NCBI GenBank assembly: GCA_022606425.2
Contig: JAHDVF020001222.1
Span: forward strand, 124,001 to 188,000
DNA: 64,000 nucleotides
Direction: 5' to 3'
DNA from: Lepidostoma basale
Taxonomy: Eukaryota > Arthropoda > Insecta > Trichoptera > Lepidostomatidae
A model generated the notes under the pieces. It was not told where the DNA came from and did not search any database. It saw only the letters and a list, made by a program, of their open reading frames with translations. The position numbers and the translations under genes were made by a program. Below are positions 1 through 11,143 of the stretch, piece after piece. The stretch's first letter is position 1; each line of letters starts with the position of its first letter.

Positions 1-413
1 ATAGAAATGAGATCACTAAGAAGAATGTGCTGGAAAACATTCTATGATACAATACCGAATGATGAAATAAAAGAGAAATGTAAGGCAGATGACTGCAGCA
101 TGGATAAAATTAAAAAAGGATCCCTGAGATGGTTTGGACATATGGAACGAATGGATGAGAGTAGAATGGTAAAAAGTTGTACACAAGCAGCGTGAGTGGA
201 AAAAGAAGCCGAGGATGACCGAGGAAAACATGGCATGACCAAATTAATCAATTACTAAAAGGCGGTCACATTCGAAGTCGGAATAATCGACGTGCGTGCA
301 TGGTACGATGTATGAATGTAGAGGAAGCCCGAGAGGTATGCCAGGACAGAGCATTGTGGCGATCCATCCTCTCTGCCTACCCCTCCGGAGAAATGGTGTG
401 ATGGTTAGTTAGT
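1..413 (+). mobile_element. RTE-like LINE, family A, 3' fragment
   Basis: Reads [21 protein letters not shown] and [16 protein letters not shown], the C-terminal tail typical of insect endonuclease-reverse transcriptases. It continues with frameshifts to [16 protein letters not shown] and a YPSGE end, then the GTTAGTTAG 3' tail. It is truncated by the window edge. Confidence 0.8.
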
Positions 414-423
414 TTAACCATAA

Positions 424-545
424 CAAAGCGAAAAATGTCATTCCTATAAAATATAATAAAACTTCTAGAAAACAAACATTTTCATTTGTATTAATTATTT
501 AATTTTGTATTGACTTTAACACCATTGTTTGAGAGAGAATGTAAA
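424..545. mobile_element. Fold-back MITE arm (AGGCGAAACATGTC family)
   Basis: Half copy of a short element seen many times here: GCGAAAAATGTCATTCC, a TATAATAAAACTTCTAGAAAAC block, then ATTTTCATTTGTATTAATTA and a CATTGTTTGAGA-like end. Other copies lie at 8900, 18185, 33390, 36630 and 47090. Confidence 0.55.
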
Positions 546-599
546 AAGTTTTGAATTGAAGTCTTATCAACACTTGCTGAGCGGTGATGGATAGTAAGT

Positions 600-835
600 G
601 ATCAGTGATGCACGAATTCATTCCTGTTGCGACTGTATGAGGGCATGAGTAGTGAAGGTACGTTCAGGGGACAAATACTCTTGACTTTAGAAAGTATGTT
701 GTCTTCCTAATGTCGAACCATCTCTATTGCGTTCCTGGTATTATGTATTTTTATAATATTTTACCTGTACTCAATAGATGCCTTAAATATTTTGCGGTTT
801 GTAATGTATTTTGAGTTAATAAGCTGATTTGATTT
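600..835 (+). mobile_element. LINE family B 3' fragment
   Basis: Shares CTTGACTTTAGAAAGTAT, GTCGAACCATCTCTATTGCG and CTCAATAGATGCCTTAAATA with the longer copies at 28850, 36250 and 56845. Only the 3' end remains. Confidence 0.5.
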
Positions 836-902
836 GATGAGTGGTTCCATTGTATTTGCATGAATCAAAAAAATTTACAACCAATTTTTTTTTTTCTTAC
901 AG

Positions 903-3900
903 GGATGCAAACTATCAATCCTGTTAGAACTACAGCCCCTAAAGTGGTTCCTCTCGTCCAAAGAAACTATCCAGCAAAGGTAATTTATATTTATCACTAG
1001 TAGACCCGACAATGTTTCGCTGTTGCTATATTTGAGTATATGCATACAGAATGTATGAAATAAACAAATGCAATTGAAGTTTGATATTACATAATTCATT
1101 TAAGCCATTCAACGGAATACATCCAACAATGAGTTTCTCCAAATAGAAATGTTTAATAGTTAAACTCATTAATGATTTAAATTATAGCTTTAATATACGT
1201 GCAGTAATTTCATGACAATAATTAACAGCTGTCATTTAAACTGGTTTGAGCGCCATCTCTTGGTGACTTACATTATACACAATTAAACACTTGCATCAAA
1301 AAAAAAAATTAATCCACTTCTTCGTTTCTTTGCTTCTGATTATTTTGTACTTTTTCTATATTATATATATACACATATGTACATCTTTTTTTGAATTATT
1401 CAGTGTTCTATTTACATTGGTGCATTACTTTATATTTTTACATAGGGGTACTACTTTAATAAAATTATTTTAAGTACAAAATTTTGTAAGTAAATAATTA
1501 TTTATGTAATTATCTTTTTAGGTTGTCGGAGTTGCCACACTGGGTGGTACACTTGGTGTGAAGTCAGCCATGCCTCCTCGCACAAGTAAGTTTATAATTA
1601 ACTCATTTATATATTCTTGGAACCGCTTCATACTTTTAATAGCAACTAAAAGATAAGCTGAACGAGTTTGTGTAGACTTTCTAAAGGAAATCTGTAGAAC
1701 TGACTTCAATGCATTTCAATTATGCTCATCTACTAATGATTTTCAGATCTGATGAGACGTAGCCTTTGTTGTCCTTCGCCTTTTTAAAACATTTGATATC
1801 ATATTAAAAATAAGCAAAAACGTCATCAAGAAAGAGTATGAGAATATTTTGAATACAAGAGAGCGAGAGAGGAATACTTTGATTCACTCTGAAAGTAATT
1901 CAAAATGCACACTATGCGCATTCCCAAGATCTTTTCTGGATTATTTTGAATTTTGATATAATTATTGTTGTATGACAGTAGTGTAGAAAACAAAAGAATA
2001 ACAATTTGGTGTTGTTAATTGGGAAATTTTGAACATGTGTGAAAATAAAAGATTTACATTAAAAGTTCAAGACGAGATCAATCTAGACGGCAACACAAAG
2101 ATCAGACGTCAAAGACGGCGATACTGGCATCAACATGTAGAAAGAATGAGCTCAAATAGAATACCACACATAGCTCTCCATGGAATGCCAAACGGACAAC
2201 GCCGACCAGGAAGACGCCCGAAACGGTGGAGAGAAAGCTGGAGTTCAGCGTCTCAAGAGGACCCGCCTGAAATAACAGACTCCTGAGTCTATCAAAAGTG
2301 AAGAAGAAGATTAAAAGTTAAAACTAATTACTGATTATGATTGTACAGTGAACCAAGTTTATAAGGTGTAAAAAATCTTTACTTCCGTGAATATTTCACG
2401 GGTTGCAACTAGTATTTTAGAAAGGCAAACATGTCGCTTCCATAAACTATAATAAAGCTTCTAGAAAAAATACATTTTCGTTCGTATTAGTTTGCTGAAT
2501 ATGTCAATATATCAAACAGTAAGCAATTCTTGATTGTAACACCTGAAAATTTCATAAGAAATTAAATCAATTGTGATATTATATAACAGTGTTTTGATTA
2601 AACAGTTAACATATTATTCTGTTTGTCTTCCAGCGGGGGGGACTTACTACTATGAAGTGTCATCGGGCATGGCTCCCCAAGCACCGGCTGTTTCCGTGGC
2701 AGCCTCCAGCGCCCCCTCATCTGTTCCCGCCACCCTTGCCCTTGCCCCCCAGCCGACGCAGTCTGTGGCTGGATCCCTCCCGCAGCAGTCTCTCGGTGGT
2801 TCCGTAATGTCCTCCAGCCATGTCAATTCTTTCGGTCAGTCCATCTCACACAATTTATATGTAATGCAATGATTTGGTTAATTTTCACACTTTTCGGTAG
2901 GCAAAGGAATGCATCTTAAGAAAAATTAAAAAAGGATCTCTTAGATGGTTTGGACATCTGGAACGAATGCATGAGAGAAGAATGTTAAAATTGTATACAA
3001 GCAGTGTGAATGGAAAAATAAACCAAGGACTGATGAGAAAAACACCAAATTATTCAATTACTAAAAGGTGCCCACATTCCAAGTTGGGAAAATTGACGAG
3101 CGTGCGTGTTACGATGTATGGATGAAGAGGAAGCTCAAGAAGTATATCAGGAGACGGTCCATTCTCTCTGCCCACCCCTCTGTGAGACCAGCGAACGCCC
3201 TCTCTCCCCAGAGAACTCCTCCACCACAAGGTTTTTTGAAATGAACATCATTAAAACATACATTATACAAGGCATATCTAGAAAGTAAGTGTACTGAGGC
3301 TCTCACGACCGGATGGATTTTATTTTCGACATGTTGGCTACACTTCCGTGTAGCCTGACCCTTCCTCTCCACAGCGAGACCGGTTCGAGGTCAGTACATT
3401 GAGAAGTGTCGACGCGACAACACGTTTTGTGAAAAATGGCAATCCAATCTCCCGCCAAGTGCGCAATAGTCGGCGCCGGGCAAGAGTTTTTGAGGCGCTG
3501 CAAACTCCATGGAGATGAATTTCTCCGCTCCATCGTTACTGGAGATGAAACTTGAACACACATACACGCCTGAAACCAAAAGGCAGTCTCAACAGTGGCG
3601 TCACACCCTTTCACCCTCCGCCAAAAAGTTCAAAACCACAATTTGAGCCAAGAAGTATATCGAGAGACGGTCCATTCTCTCTGCCCACCCCTCCGTGGAA
3701 GGGCGTGGTGGTTAGTTAGTTAGATTGGATTGGATTGCGATTTAACCCATCGGCTTGTCGGATTTTTTTTATTTGTTCTTACTTTGTATTGAAGCTGGTC
3801 GCCTGATCCAGACACTGGATAAGCTGACGGAATCAAATGTGTTTCTTATTTCATTTTTTTATTTCTGTAGTTGGAGCAATTGAGATAAGCTCAAATGACT

Positions 3901-6900
3901 TGGGGCGTGCACCCAGCAGTCCCGGGGGTCCACAAAGACCTTCTATTCTACGCAAGAGAGATAATGAAACGTACGTGAGAATCTTAATATTTATAATACA
4001 GTGAAACCCCTATTTTATGTTTTTTAAAGGACTGAATGGGGGAAGTGAATGGGGAGTAATGAAAAAAACTACTTTTAAATTTTCATTTTTTTTTTTTTTA
4101 AATAACGTAGATTAGTTCGAATTAACTTAACTTAACGAATAAAACAAAACAAAAATCTATGTAAACGATGACCGTGAATAATGTCAAAAAAATTAAGTGT
4201 AACATATTGGGTCGAGAACCAAATGACATAATGACAGATGTTAACAGGCAAAAATTTTTAAATATCGGCCAAACACCACATTGCGGGCCGTATGCTGACC
4301 AATCACGGCTGAAATAATGTGTACTGCGCCGACTTGAATAATTTTGACATAAATTGCGGGTGGAAAAAACAAAAGCGTGTAATAAATATATTAAAATATA
4401 TCGGGACTGAAATAATTACATGCAGTTGATGGGAAACATTAAATCCGGGTTTCACTGTAATTTATTTTACGAAGGATCTTTTATATATTTTTTCCAATGT
4501 ACGTACAGAAGAATATCTTATTTATTTTGCTGTTTCCAGTTCCCCCTTGAAATGGTCAGCGCCGCCTCCTCCCCCCGTGACATCCCCTCCGCCCTCCCCG
4601 GGGGGCTCCACGACCGTTTCAGCCGCCTCTAGTCCAGGCCTCGATGAAGATAGGGACTCCCCGATGCCTGTGCCAGTACAGACTCTAACTCAGGTGGCGA
4701 GCGACCTGCACTCGCTAGCGCAGGCCGTCACGCAGCCCAGAGACATGCACCTGCACTCCCTCGCCCAAGTTTCACAGACGAGGGACCTTCACTCCCTCAC
4801 GCAAGCTGCCAGTCTATCGCAAGAGATCCATATGCAGATACTCAATCAATCCAGAGAAATGCACCCGGGCATGAATCGCGATATCCATGGCAATCAAATC
4901 TTGAACCAATCGAGAGAAATCCACCTGAATCAAGTTATCAACTCGTCGAATCATCCCATTCAAATTCTCAATCAGTCCAGAGACATTCACTCAAATCAAA
5001 TATTAAATCAATCGCAGAATATACACGTGAATCAGTCGCGGGAGATTCAGCCCAATCAAGTTTTAAGTTCAGCTGATACTCTCTCCACTCAGATCATAAG
5101 CCAGGGACGGGACTTACACGCTTTGAGTCAAGCGGCCACTCAGCCGAGGGTATCACAACCTTTAAACCAAGTTTTAGTCCAGGGAGCTTTGCCTGCATCC
5201 CAGGTAGTTCGCACAGGCTCCCACAGCTCGGGACAATCGGAACCAACACCTTACAATAATTGCTCACCGAGAAAGAAGCCGAGAAAACAGCTGTGAGTAA
5301 ATTTGCAATCATTATTGATTTATTTATATACTAACTATTCTCTTGTTTCCTAAAGATTTTTAATAACTGTTTTCCCTTGTAGTTTACCGAGTGAACGCCC
5401 CCGAGGGGGTGAGTGTGAATTCCCATCAGAGGGGGGGCCTGCTCCTCCTGCTCCTTCTCCTCCTGCCGCCCTCTCAACCACCACTGCAGTGGTGCCAGCA
5501 ATTGAGCGAGAGAAGCCCAGAAGACGTAAGAATCACTTTTCTTTTTAATTCATCCATTCAAACTTTCAAACAACTACAGTTCATTTTGTGGAGACCCTTA
5601 TAAATTCAGGTCCTTCCACTTAAATGAAAAACTCTGTATTTCTATATATCTTCATTGTCTTCAATTGTATGTCTTTCGTGTCTAAAATGGCACTTGCGCT
5701 TTTTTAATGTGTGAGTTTCCTATTGCATTCCACATTTTTATATACAATAGGTTATTTGTACCAATTTTTGTAATTGTATACAATTGTATACAATTTTATT
5801 TACTATATGACACGGGATAGGTAGCTAGTCTATCGCCATTTTTATTGTCACTTATATAAAAGGGGATGGAGTTACATATGTATAAAGGTGGAAGGGGCTA
5901 TAATTAGGATTGAGAAGGGTTATAATTAGGATTGAGGAGAGGGGAGATGTAGCGGGAGCATTCGAACATGAGTATTGAATTTAAATTACATTGAGTTGAA
6001 TGTTTCATTAGGAGCACTCTTGGGAGCGGGTTGGAAATGCGGATGGCGTGCGACGGCTCTCCACTTCACGCGCCCCACTGACGTGCGCCGACGAGAAGAA
6101 CGGCGGCCCTCCGTGGTGGAACTTGCCGCGCAGAGGCACGTGCTGCAAAAGGCCAATGGGTGGAAGATTCATCATCTCACCGCGCAGATGGACGACTTGG
6201 TAACATTTTTGCCTATACACAAAATGTTCAATTACAATCATAGTGAAAGGTTTCGGATTTAACTGATGTTTTATATATTTTAATATGAAGCACTCGCTTT
6301 GTGGTTAGGCATTTTAAATAATTACATATATAAAATAATATTCTCTGTATAATAACCAAGAAATTATAATTATTCCAACTAGGTTCGCTTGTACCCAAGT
6401 TTCATCAGGGCAATATTGGATTTTCATATATATAGACTATTGTGTTCCATAGCAGTACAAATGCTTGGCATAAGTTTAAGGGAACGAATACCAAGTGTTG
6501 AAAGCAGACACCGGATAAAGCTTGTTGATGTGAAGACCATGGGAATAGAAAAGAGGCATCGGTCGACCCCAGAAAAGATAGACTGATGACATAATTCCAG
6601 CTGGGGTAAGAGAGATGCCTAGAGAGAAGGAGAAGAAGCGAATCTAATATATAATATGTGTATGGAACACCATAGTCATGTAAATTTTTTAAATAGTTTT
6701 TTAATATGGCCCTAATAAAGCTTGAGTACAAGCGAAACTAGTTAAATAATTACAAATTCATGGTTATTATACAAAGTATTAATTGATGTATGATTAAGTG
6801 TATAGAATTCCATAATGATGTTATTAAAATAAACAAAAGTTGTTTAAAAATAGAAGAACTAAAACTTCTATAAATGATATGAAATATTCACGACACGTGT

Positions 6901-9841
6901 TTCGTCTTATGAGGACATCTTCGAGTGTGACACTCGAATATGTCCTCATAAGACGAAACACGTGTCGTGAATATTTCATATCATTTATAGAATTTTTAGT
7001 TCTTCTATTTCTAAACAACTTTTGTTTATTTTAATAACATCATTATACAAAGTGCTATTTTATTTTATTTTATATATTAATTTAAGATGTTTTGTATATA
7101 TTTTTAATTATTATGGTTTATTTGTATTTCATATCTTTATTTTTTTTCAAGGTGGAACTCGAAGCCGGTGTATTACAGCAAGCATCAGAAATTCTATCCA
7201 CATTAGAGGCTAAACCACATGCAGATCATCACACTATATGTGAACTACTCAAGGTAAATGATTTTTTTTTGTATTTTAGGCAGATTCAGTGTAGTAATCA
7301 TATCCAATTTCTTCGTCTCGGCGCTACTTCCCAGTGTGGGATTTGGTCTCCCCCACTGGCTCCTGTCTCTGGCCATCATTCCTCATTCTTCAGGTCTTTC
7401 CAGTGTCTCTCAGCCCTCTTTCATGCAGTCCGCCCATATTTTTCTTGGTCTGCCTCTTGGTCTCTTCGCGCAATGGCACCCATCTGGACATAATCTTTGA
7501 TTCTCTGCCCTCTGACATTCTTTCTACATGGCCAGCCCATCGTAGGCCTTGAGACTTACATAATATCATCACTGTTTCCTGGTTAATCAGTACTTCTAGC
7601 TCAAGATTTCTTTTAATTCTGTGAGTCCAATCCTCCAGCATGTGTCTAAAAATTATTCTCGGGATCTTCCTTTCAAAAATTGCTAGCTTGCTTTCTTCTC
7701 TCTGCGTTAGGGACCATGTTTCACAGCCGCAAGTGATTGCCAGTTTATGATTTGTATATCAACAGTTTGGTACATCTGCCTATCCAACATCATACACAAA
7801 TTGAAATGTGTACAGCGGGCTATGGAGAGACAGATGCTTGGCATATGTCTGAGGGGCAGAACACCAATTGTTGAAATCATACACTGGACATATCTTGTTG
7901 GTGTGATAGACCGTATTTCCAAATTAGAATGGAAATGGGCAGGTCATGTCGCCAGACAGAATGGATAGTCTTCCCCCGACTATAATTATGTTTTTACAAC
8001 ATTTTGAATGTATACAAATACTTGTAGACGAATACTGGATTTTACCCATTGCGGGTTATCAATTCAAGGATTAATTGTATCTCAATAGAGACGAAGATGC
8101 AAATTGGAAACAGAATATGGTTGACCGAGGTGTTTACAGGACTTATGACCTGTCATTGATTGGGTTAAGCGCACGCTTTATGTAATACAACATTCCCCAT
8201 TCCACCTTTTCTTATGATCACCATGTCTGACAAATTTTTGGAAGATCACTCATTTTTATACATTCAAAATGTTGTAAAAACAAAAAACTGGTTATATTAA
8301 AAAATTATAGCATATAAATTGGAGTGACATCTCCAGGTGGTTTCTAGCAATACGATAATGGCGGTAGTCTTTCACATTGCGTTAAAAATATATATTCTGC
8401 TTAATGCTTAAAATACAATCTTCATAGATGGCGCTAGTGTGTAGATTGAAACTACTATGTAAAGGGTGGTGTTACAGATTAACATATATACAACTTCCAA
8501 AAATTTGTCAGACATGGTGATCATAAGAAAAGGTGAAATAGGGAATGTTGTATTACATAAAGCGTGCGCTTAACCCAACCAATGACAGGTCATAAGTCCT
8601 GTAAACACCTCGATCAACCATATTCTGTTCCCAATTTGCATCTTCGTCTCTATTGAGATACAATTAATCCTTGTATAATTATGTTGTCAGCCCATCTTTC
8701 TTGGGGTCGGCCGATGCCTTTTTTTCCCTTTGCATAGTCTCAACATCAAGAGTCTGGGTGCCATCTATCCATTCCGTCTGGCCACATCTCTTGTCCATTT
8801 CCACTTTAGTTTGGCAACATGGTTTATCACATGGACAAGTTTTGTTTGCCATTTGATTTCCGTATGATTTAATCTAATAGAATGAAAATAATATTAGAAT
8901 AATTCAAACGAATGAGAATGTCTGTTTTCTAGAAGTTTTATTATAGTTTATTGGGATGACATGTTTCGCCTTTCTAAGACATTACATATCTAATGTTTGA
9001 TAATATTTGACAATGCCTTAGAAAGGTGAAACATGTCATTTCCATAAACCAGTGTTTCCCAATTAGTTTGTGAATTTTTTAAGTTGCATCAAGGGGTAGG
9101 CGGGGCAATCTCTTGATGACTTGAAACTGAAGCTGACCAAAAAGCAACCAGATTTTTCAGAGTCGTGTAAAGAAAAACTTGCACATTTGTCACACTAAAC
9201 TGATTTTCACCGTCATTACAACTGTACTTAATGGTTATAAATGTTTAAAAGATACTGATTACATTTTTTATTTATCATTCCCACGATAAGGAGTCCGCGA
9301 ATTTGAGGTTTAATCTTGAAGTGGTACGTGAGTTTGAGATTTAATCTTGAAGTGGTACGTGAGTTTGGGGTTTAATCTTGAAGTGGTTCATGAGTTTGGG
9401 GTTTAATCTTAAAGTGGTACGCGAATTTGAGGTTTTTTCTTGAAGTGGTACGCAGGAAAAACTAATTGGGAGTCACTACCATAAACTATAATGCAACTTC
9501 TAGAAAACAGACGTGTTTATTCGAATTAATTATTTAAGGTGGAGTTTACCACAAATCATTGTTCAAGAAACAATAAATAATATTAGAATAAATCTTGTAT
9601 TTTTATGAATAAATGTTTAACTCACTGCCTTTCATTAGTATTCAGTTATTTCTCGCAATTAATTGTGTAAATGTGTGGGGTATTGCAGGGCAACATCCAG
9701 CGGTCAAGGATAGTGGGCGAGGGCGTAGCAGAGGCGCGCTCCAACGTGCTGCGGGTGTTCCAGCACAAGTCGCACGTGAGCGACATCCTGGCGCGCCAAG
9801 CCGACAAGCGCTGCTTCAAGAAGCACCGCAACCAGTGCTGA
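903..9841 (+). CDS. Sap130: Sap130, SIN3-HDAC complex subunit (C-terminal nine exons; 5' end outside window)
   Basis: Coding exons joined in phase with AG/GT borders: 903-979, 1522-1585, 2634-2834, 3871-3970, 4540-5292, 5383-5525, 6012-6199, 7152-7253, 9689-9841 (TGA at 9839). They encode about 592 residues. The N-terminal part is P/A/S-rich. The 4540 exon holds SPLKWSAPPPPP and then a long Q/N/S-rich repeat, and ends at the basic KKPRKQ motif. The last three exons carry the conserved C-terminal domain (GWK, HFTRPTDVR, NGWKIHHLTAQMDDL, ELLKGNIQRSR, EARSNVLRVFQHK), which I match to metazoan SAP130 from family knowledge. SAP130 is a nuclear scaffold of the SIN3A histone-deacetylase corepressor, and its C-terminus binds the complex. 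The segment expected just before GWK (a YVPVRPRPP-like stretch in vertebrates) was not found between 5525 and 6012. The start codon lies left of the window. Confidence 0.88.
1800..2430 (+). mobile_element. Unclassified repeat X, split by a nested LINE fragment
   Basis: Blocks AAGAAAGAGTATGAGAATAT, GTGTAGAAAACAAAAGAATA and CCGTGAATATTTCACGGG recur together at 58640-58960, and the last block at 41660. The two halves here are separated by the LINE fragment at 2075-2311. No coding part was recognised. Confidence 0.45.
2075..2311 (+). mobile_element. LINE 3' fragment (IRRQRRRYWHQHVERM lineage) nested in repeat X
   Basis: Reads TKIRRQRRRYWHQHVERMSS, then RRPGRRPKRWRESW and a stop at 2284. It is flanked by ATTAAAAGTT on both sides (about 2059 and 2311), which looks like a target-site duplication. 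Related to the fragments at 50793 and 59850. Confidence 0.6.
2921..3722 (+). mobile_element. RTE-like family A fragment interrupted by a mariner fragment
   Basis: [18 protein letters not shown] is followed by MDEEEAQEVYQETVHSLCPP up to about 3182. The same sequence (AAGTATATCGAGAGACGG, then CTCTCTGCCCACCCCTCCG) resumes at 3650 and ends in GTTAGTTAGTTAG near 3722. Confidence 0.6.
3225..3640 (+). pseudogene. Degenerate mariner-like transposase fragment
   Basis: ISRQVRNSRRRARVFEALQT is followed, in another frame, by EFLRSIVTGDET and THTYTPETKRQSQQWRHTL. IVTGDET holds the first catalytic Asp of mariner DDD transposases. A stop replaces the usual Trp and frames shift, so it is dead. It sits inside a family A copy. 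Confidence 0.6.
3999..4457. mobile_element. MITE with CAGTGAAACCC ends and TA target duplication
   Basis: Starts TA|CAGTGAAACCCC and ends GGGTTTCACTG|TA. The interior is non-coding. A second copy ends at 14759. End sequence and TA target suggest a Tc1/mariner (pogo/Tigger) type element. It begins 28 bases after the Sap130 exon end at 3970. Confidence 0.7.
5690..5860 (-). mobile_element. SINE1 3'-part remnant
   Basis: GATAGGTAGCTAGTCTATCG (5817-5836) followed by the CCATTTTTATTGTCAC box matches the reverse of the SINE1 body at 24290 and 58360. The CACTTGCGC / GTGTGAGTTTCCTATTGC / TTCCACAT block also recurs at 58250. Confidence 0.5.
6340..6775. mobile_element. Fold-back element with hammerhead-like ends
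   Basis: Arms 6340-6420 and 6699-6775 are inverted copies (TAATAACCA..., GCTTGTACCCAAG / CTTGAGTACAAGCGAAAC). Between them is a LINE scrap reading QMLGISLRERIPSVESRHRI. Same family as 15460-16070. Confidence 0.6.
6835..7025. repeat. Near-perfect 90-bp palindrome
   Basis: 6838-6926 and 6930-7021 are almost exact reverse complements. Each arm holds GAAGATGTCCTCATAAGAC or a near copy, then GAAACACGTGTC, the hammerhead-like layout seen in other fold-backs. Confidence 0.75.
7300..7735 (-). mobile_element. LINE family C 3' fragment
   Basis: Minus strand reads IKRNLELEVLINQETVMILC, then LRWAGHVERMSEGRESKIMS. This matches the + strand copy at 53555. Broken by frameshifts after WVPLR. Confidence 0.65.
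7740..7980 (+). mobile_element. LINE family D 3' fragment
   Basis: Reads QRAMERQMLGICLRGRTPIV and ISKLEWKWAGHVARQNG, matching the tail at 57530 (MERQMLGFSLQ). An inverted relic of the same family lies at 8690-8850. Confidence 0.6.
7985..8680. mobile_element. Long-inverted-repeat element
   Basis: Arms of about 200 bp (about 8070-8260 and 8485-8680) are reverse complements. They share TAATTGTATCTCAATAGAGA, GGTGTTTACAGGACTTATGA, AAGCGCACGCTTTATGTAAT and CCATGTCTGACAAATTTTTG. Shorter copies lie at 20010-20340 and 53965-54930. No ORF; a non-autonomous fold-back transposon. Confidence 0.7.
8690..8850 (-). mobile_element. LINE family D fragment, inverted relic
   Basis: On the minus strand, AAACTAAAGTGGAAATGGAC then AGATGTGGCCAGACGGAATG recalls KLKWKWAGHVARQNG at 7910-7970 in inverse orientation. 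Confidence 0.45.
8900..9060. mobile_element. Fold-back MITE (AGGCGAAACATGTC family)
   Basis: TTCTAGAAGTTTTATTATAG, then ATGACATGTTTCGCCTTTCT, and the inverse CCTTAGAAAGGTGAAACATG with CATTTCCATAAAC. Complete inverted arms around a short centre. A half copy lies at 9480-9585. Confidence 0.65.
9298..9453. repeat. 31-bp tandem repeat, about five units
   Basis: Unit approximately GAGTTTGGGGTTTAATCTTG followed by AAGTGGTACGT. It lies in the last Sap130 intron. The units differ by a few substitutions. Confidence 0.85.
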
Positions 9842-9889
9842 CCCTTGGCCCACGGCATCAGGGTCCGAACGCCCGCCAAGGTCTGCTAG

Positions 9890-10200
9890 GGCCCCCGCTC
9901 TCACAGCAACACCTCATCATCATCTTTAGCATTACTACCCTGGGTCTCAGCTTCCTCTAAGAAACTTCTCCATCCTGCTCTGTCTCTGGCTACCACCTCC
10001 CAGTCATGCAGTCTCGGCCTAAACAATCTACCGCAATACCATCCAATCATCGCAGTCTCGGCCTAGAGTTCTACAACTCTTGTTTAAGGGGCTCCAGTTC
10101 CCCCATGCGGTGCAGATGACCTAGCCAACGTAATCTGTTAATTTTAATAAACTTGACAACGCTAACGTCTTGGTATAGATCACACATTCTCCGCATATGA
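9890..10200 (-). mobile_element. LINE family E 3' fragment
   Basis: Minus strand encodes RRMCDLYQDVSVVKFIKINR, then LRWLGHLHRMGELEPLKQ. It starts about 50 bases after the Sap130 stop codon. Confidence 0.55.
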
Positions 10201-10881
10201 CTATCCTTAACCCTTATAGGCCGGCTGGCTACAATTGCAGTCCTAATATATTCTCCGTGTTTAACGTGTAATATCCCGTAAATTTACTACAACAGACCAA
10301 AAGTAAAATTGTGTATTATATATTATACTATTATGTATTCTCTATGATTTAGAGTTAATCTTTCATCCTTTTTGTACAAAGATTTCATTTAATTTAATTT
10401 TTTGTATTGCGTGTCCCATACGGATCACGGCTCGCGGCCAATCATCACACACACACATTTGTATAACCGTCGATATACGAAGTTTAGGTTTCTCTTTGAG
10501 TGTGTGTTTACTTAGGGTAACTCTTATATCATTATTAGTTATCAACGGCGCGATGTTTTGGTTTAATTTATATACAAAAATTTCAATATAATTATTTTCA
10601 TTTGTTTTATAAAACTCAAAATGAAACAAAAAAAGTCTAATTATTTTTATAAGATAAAAATGTAAAACATTTTACTACAAAACACAATTTACAATCTTAC
10701 AAAATACAATTTTACTACAAAATTCAATCTTTCTGCCTACCCTTTCGGAGAGACGGCGTGATGGTTAGTTAGTTAGTTAGGTTACAATTTATTTGATATT
10801 TTTATGTATTTTGTGTGAAGAGTAATTGAATTAGAACAACCTGTTGATAACTTTGTATTATCACAACACTTATTTACATCG

Positions 10882-10928
10882 TATATAGACATGTTTCGGG
10901 AAAACAGACTTCCCTTCTTCTGTGTATA
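10882..10928 (-). ncRNA. Hammerhead-like ribozyme motif, second copy
   Basis: Minus strand: TATACA, CAGAAGA, A, GGGAA/TTCCC stem, GAAA, ACATGT, C, TATATA. Same layout as 11097-11143, with one mismatch in stem I. Confidence 0.42.
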
Positions 10929-11003
10929 GTTGATGAAATTAAAAAAAAATATATAGTTGTTAATATACATAACTTTGTATTATTACAACACTTATTTACA
11001 TTG

Positions 11004-11050
11004 TATACAGACATGTTTCGGGAAAACAGACTTCTCTTCTTCTGTGTATA
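11004..11050 (-). ncRNA. Hammerhead-like ribozyme motif, third copy
   Basis: Minus strand: TATACA stem I base, CAGAAGA, a stem II with one mismatch (AGAGAA/TTCCC side), GAAACATGTC, TGTATA. It lies 120 bp from the copy at 10882. Confidence 0.42.
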
Positions 11051-11096
11051 GTTGATGAAATTTTAATTTTTTTATAGTTGTTAAAATTTCATCAAC

Positions 11097-11143
11097 TATA
11101 CACAGAAGAAGGGAAGTCTGTTTTCCCGAAACATGTCTGTATA
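11097..11143 (+). ncRNA. Hammerhead-like ribozyme motif (CAGAAGA variant)
   Basis: Stem I TATACA (11097) pairs with TGTATA (11138-11143). Core CAGAAGA (11103-11109) is followed by extra A, stem II GGGAA/TTCCC, GAAA (11128-11131), palindrome ACATGT and C at the cleavage position (11137). The second core base is A, not the usual U. Activity not shown. Confidence 0.45.
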
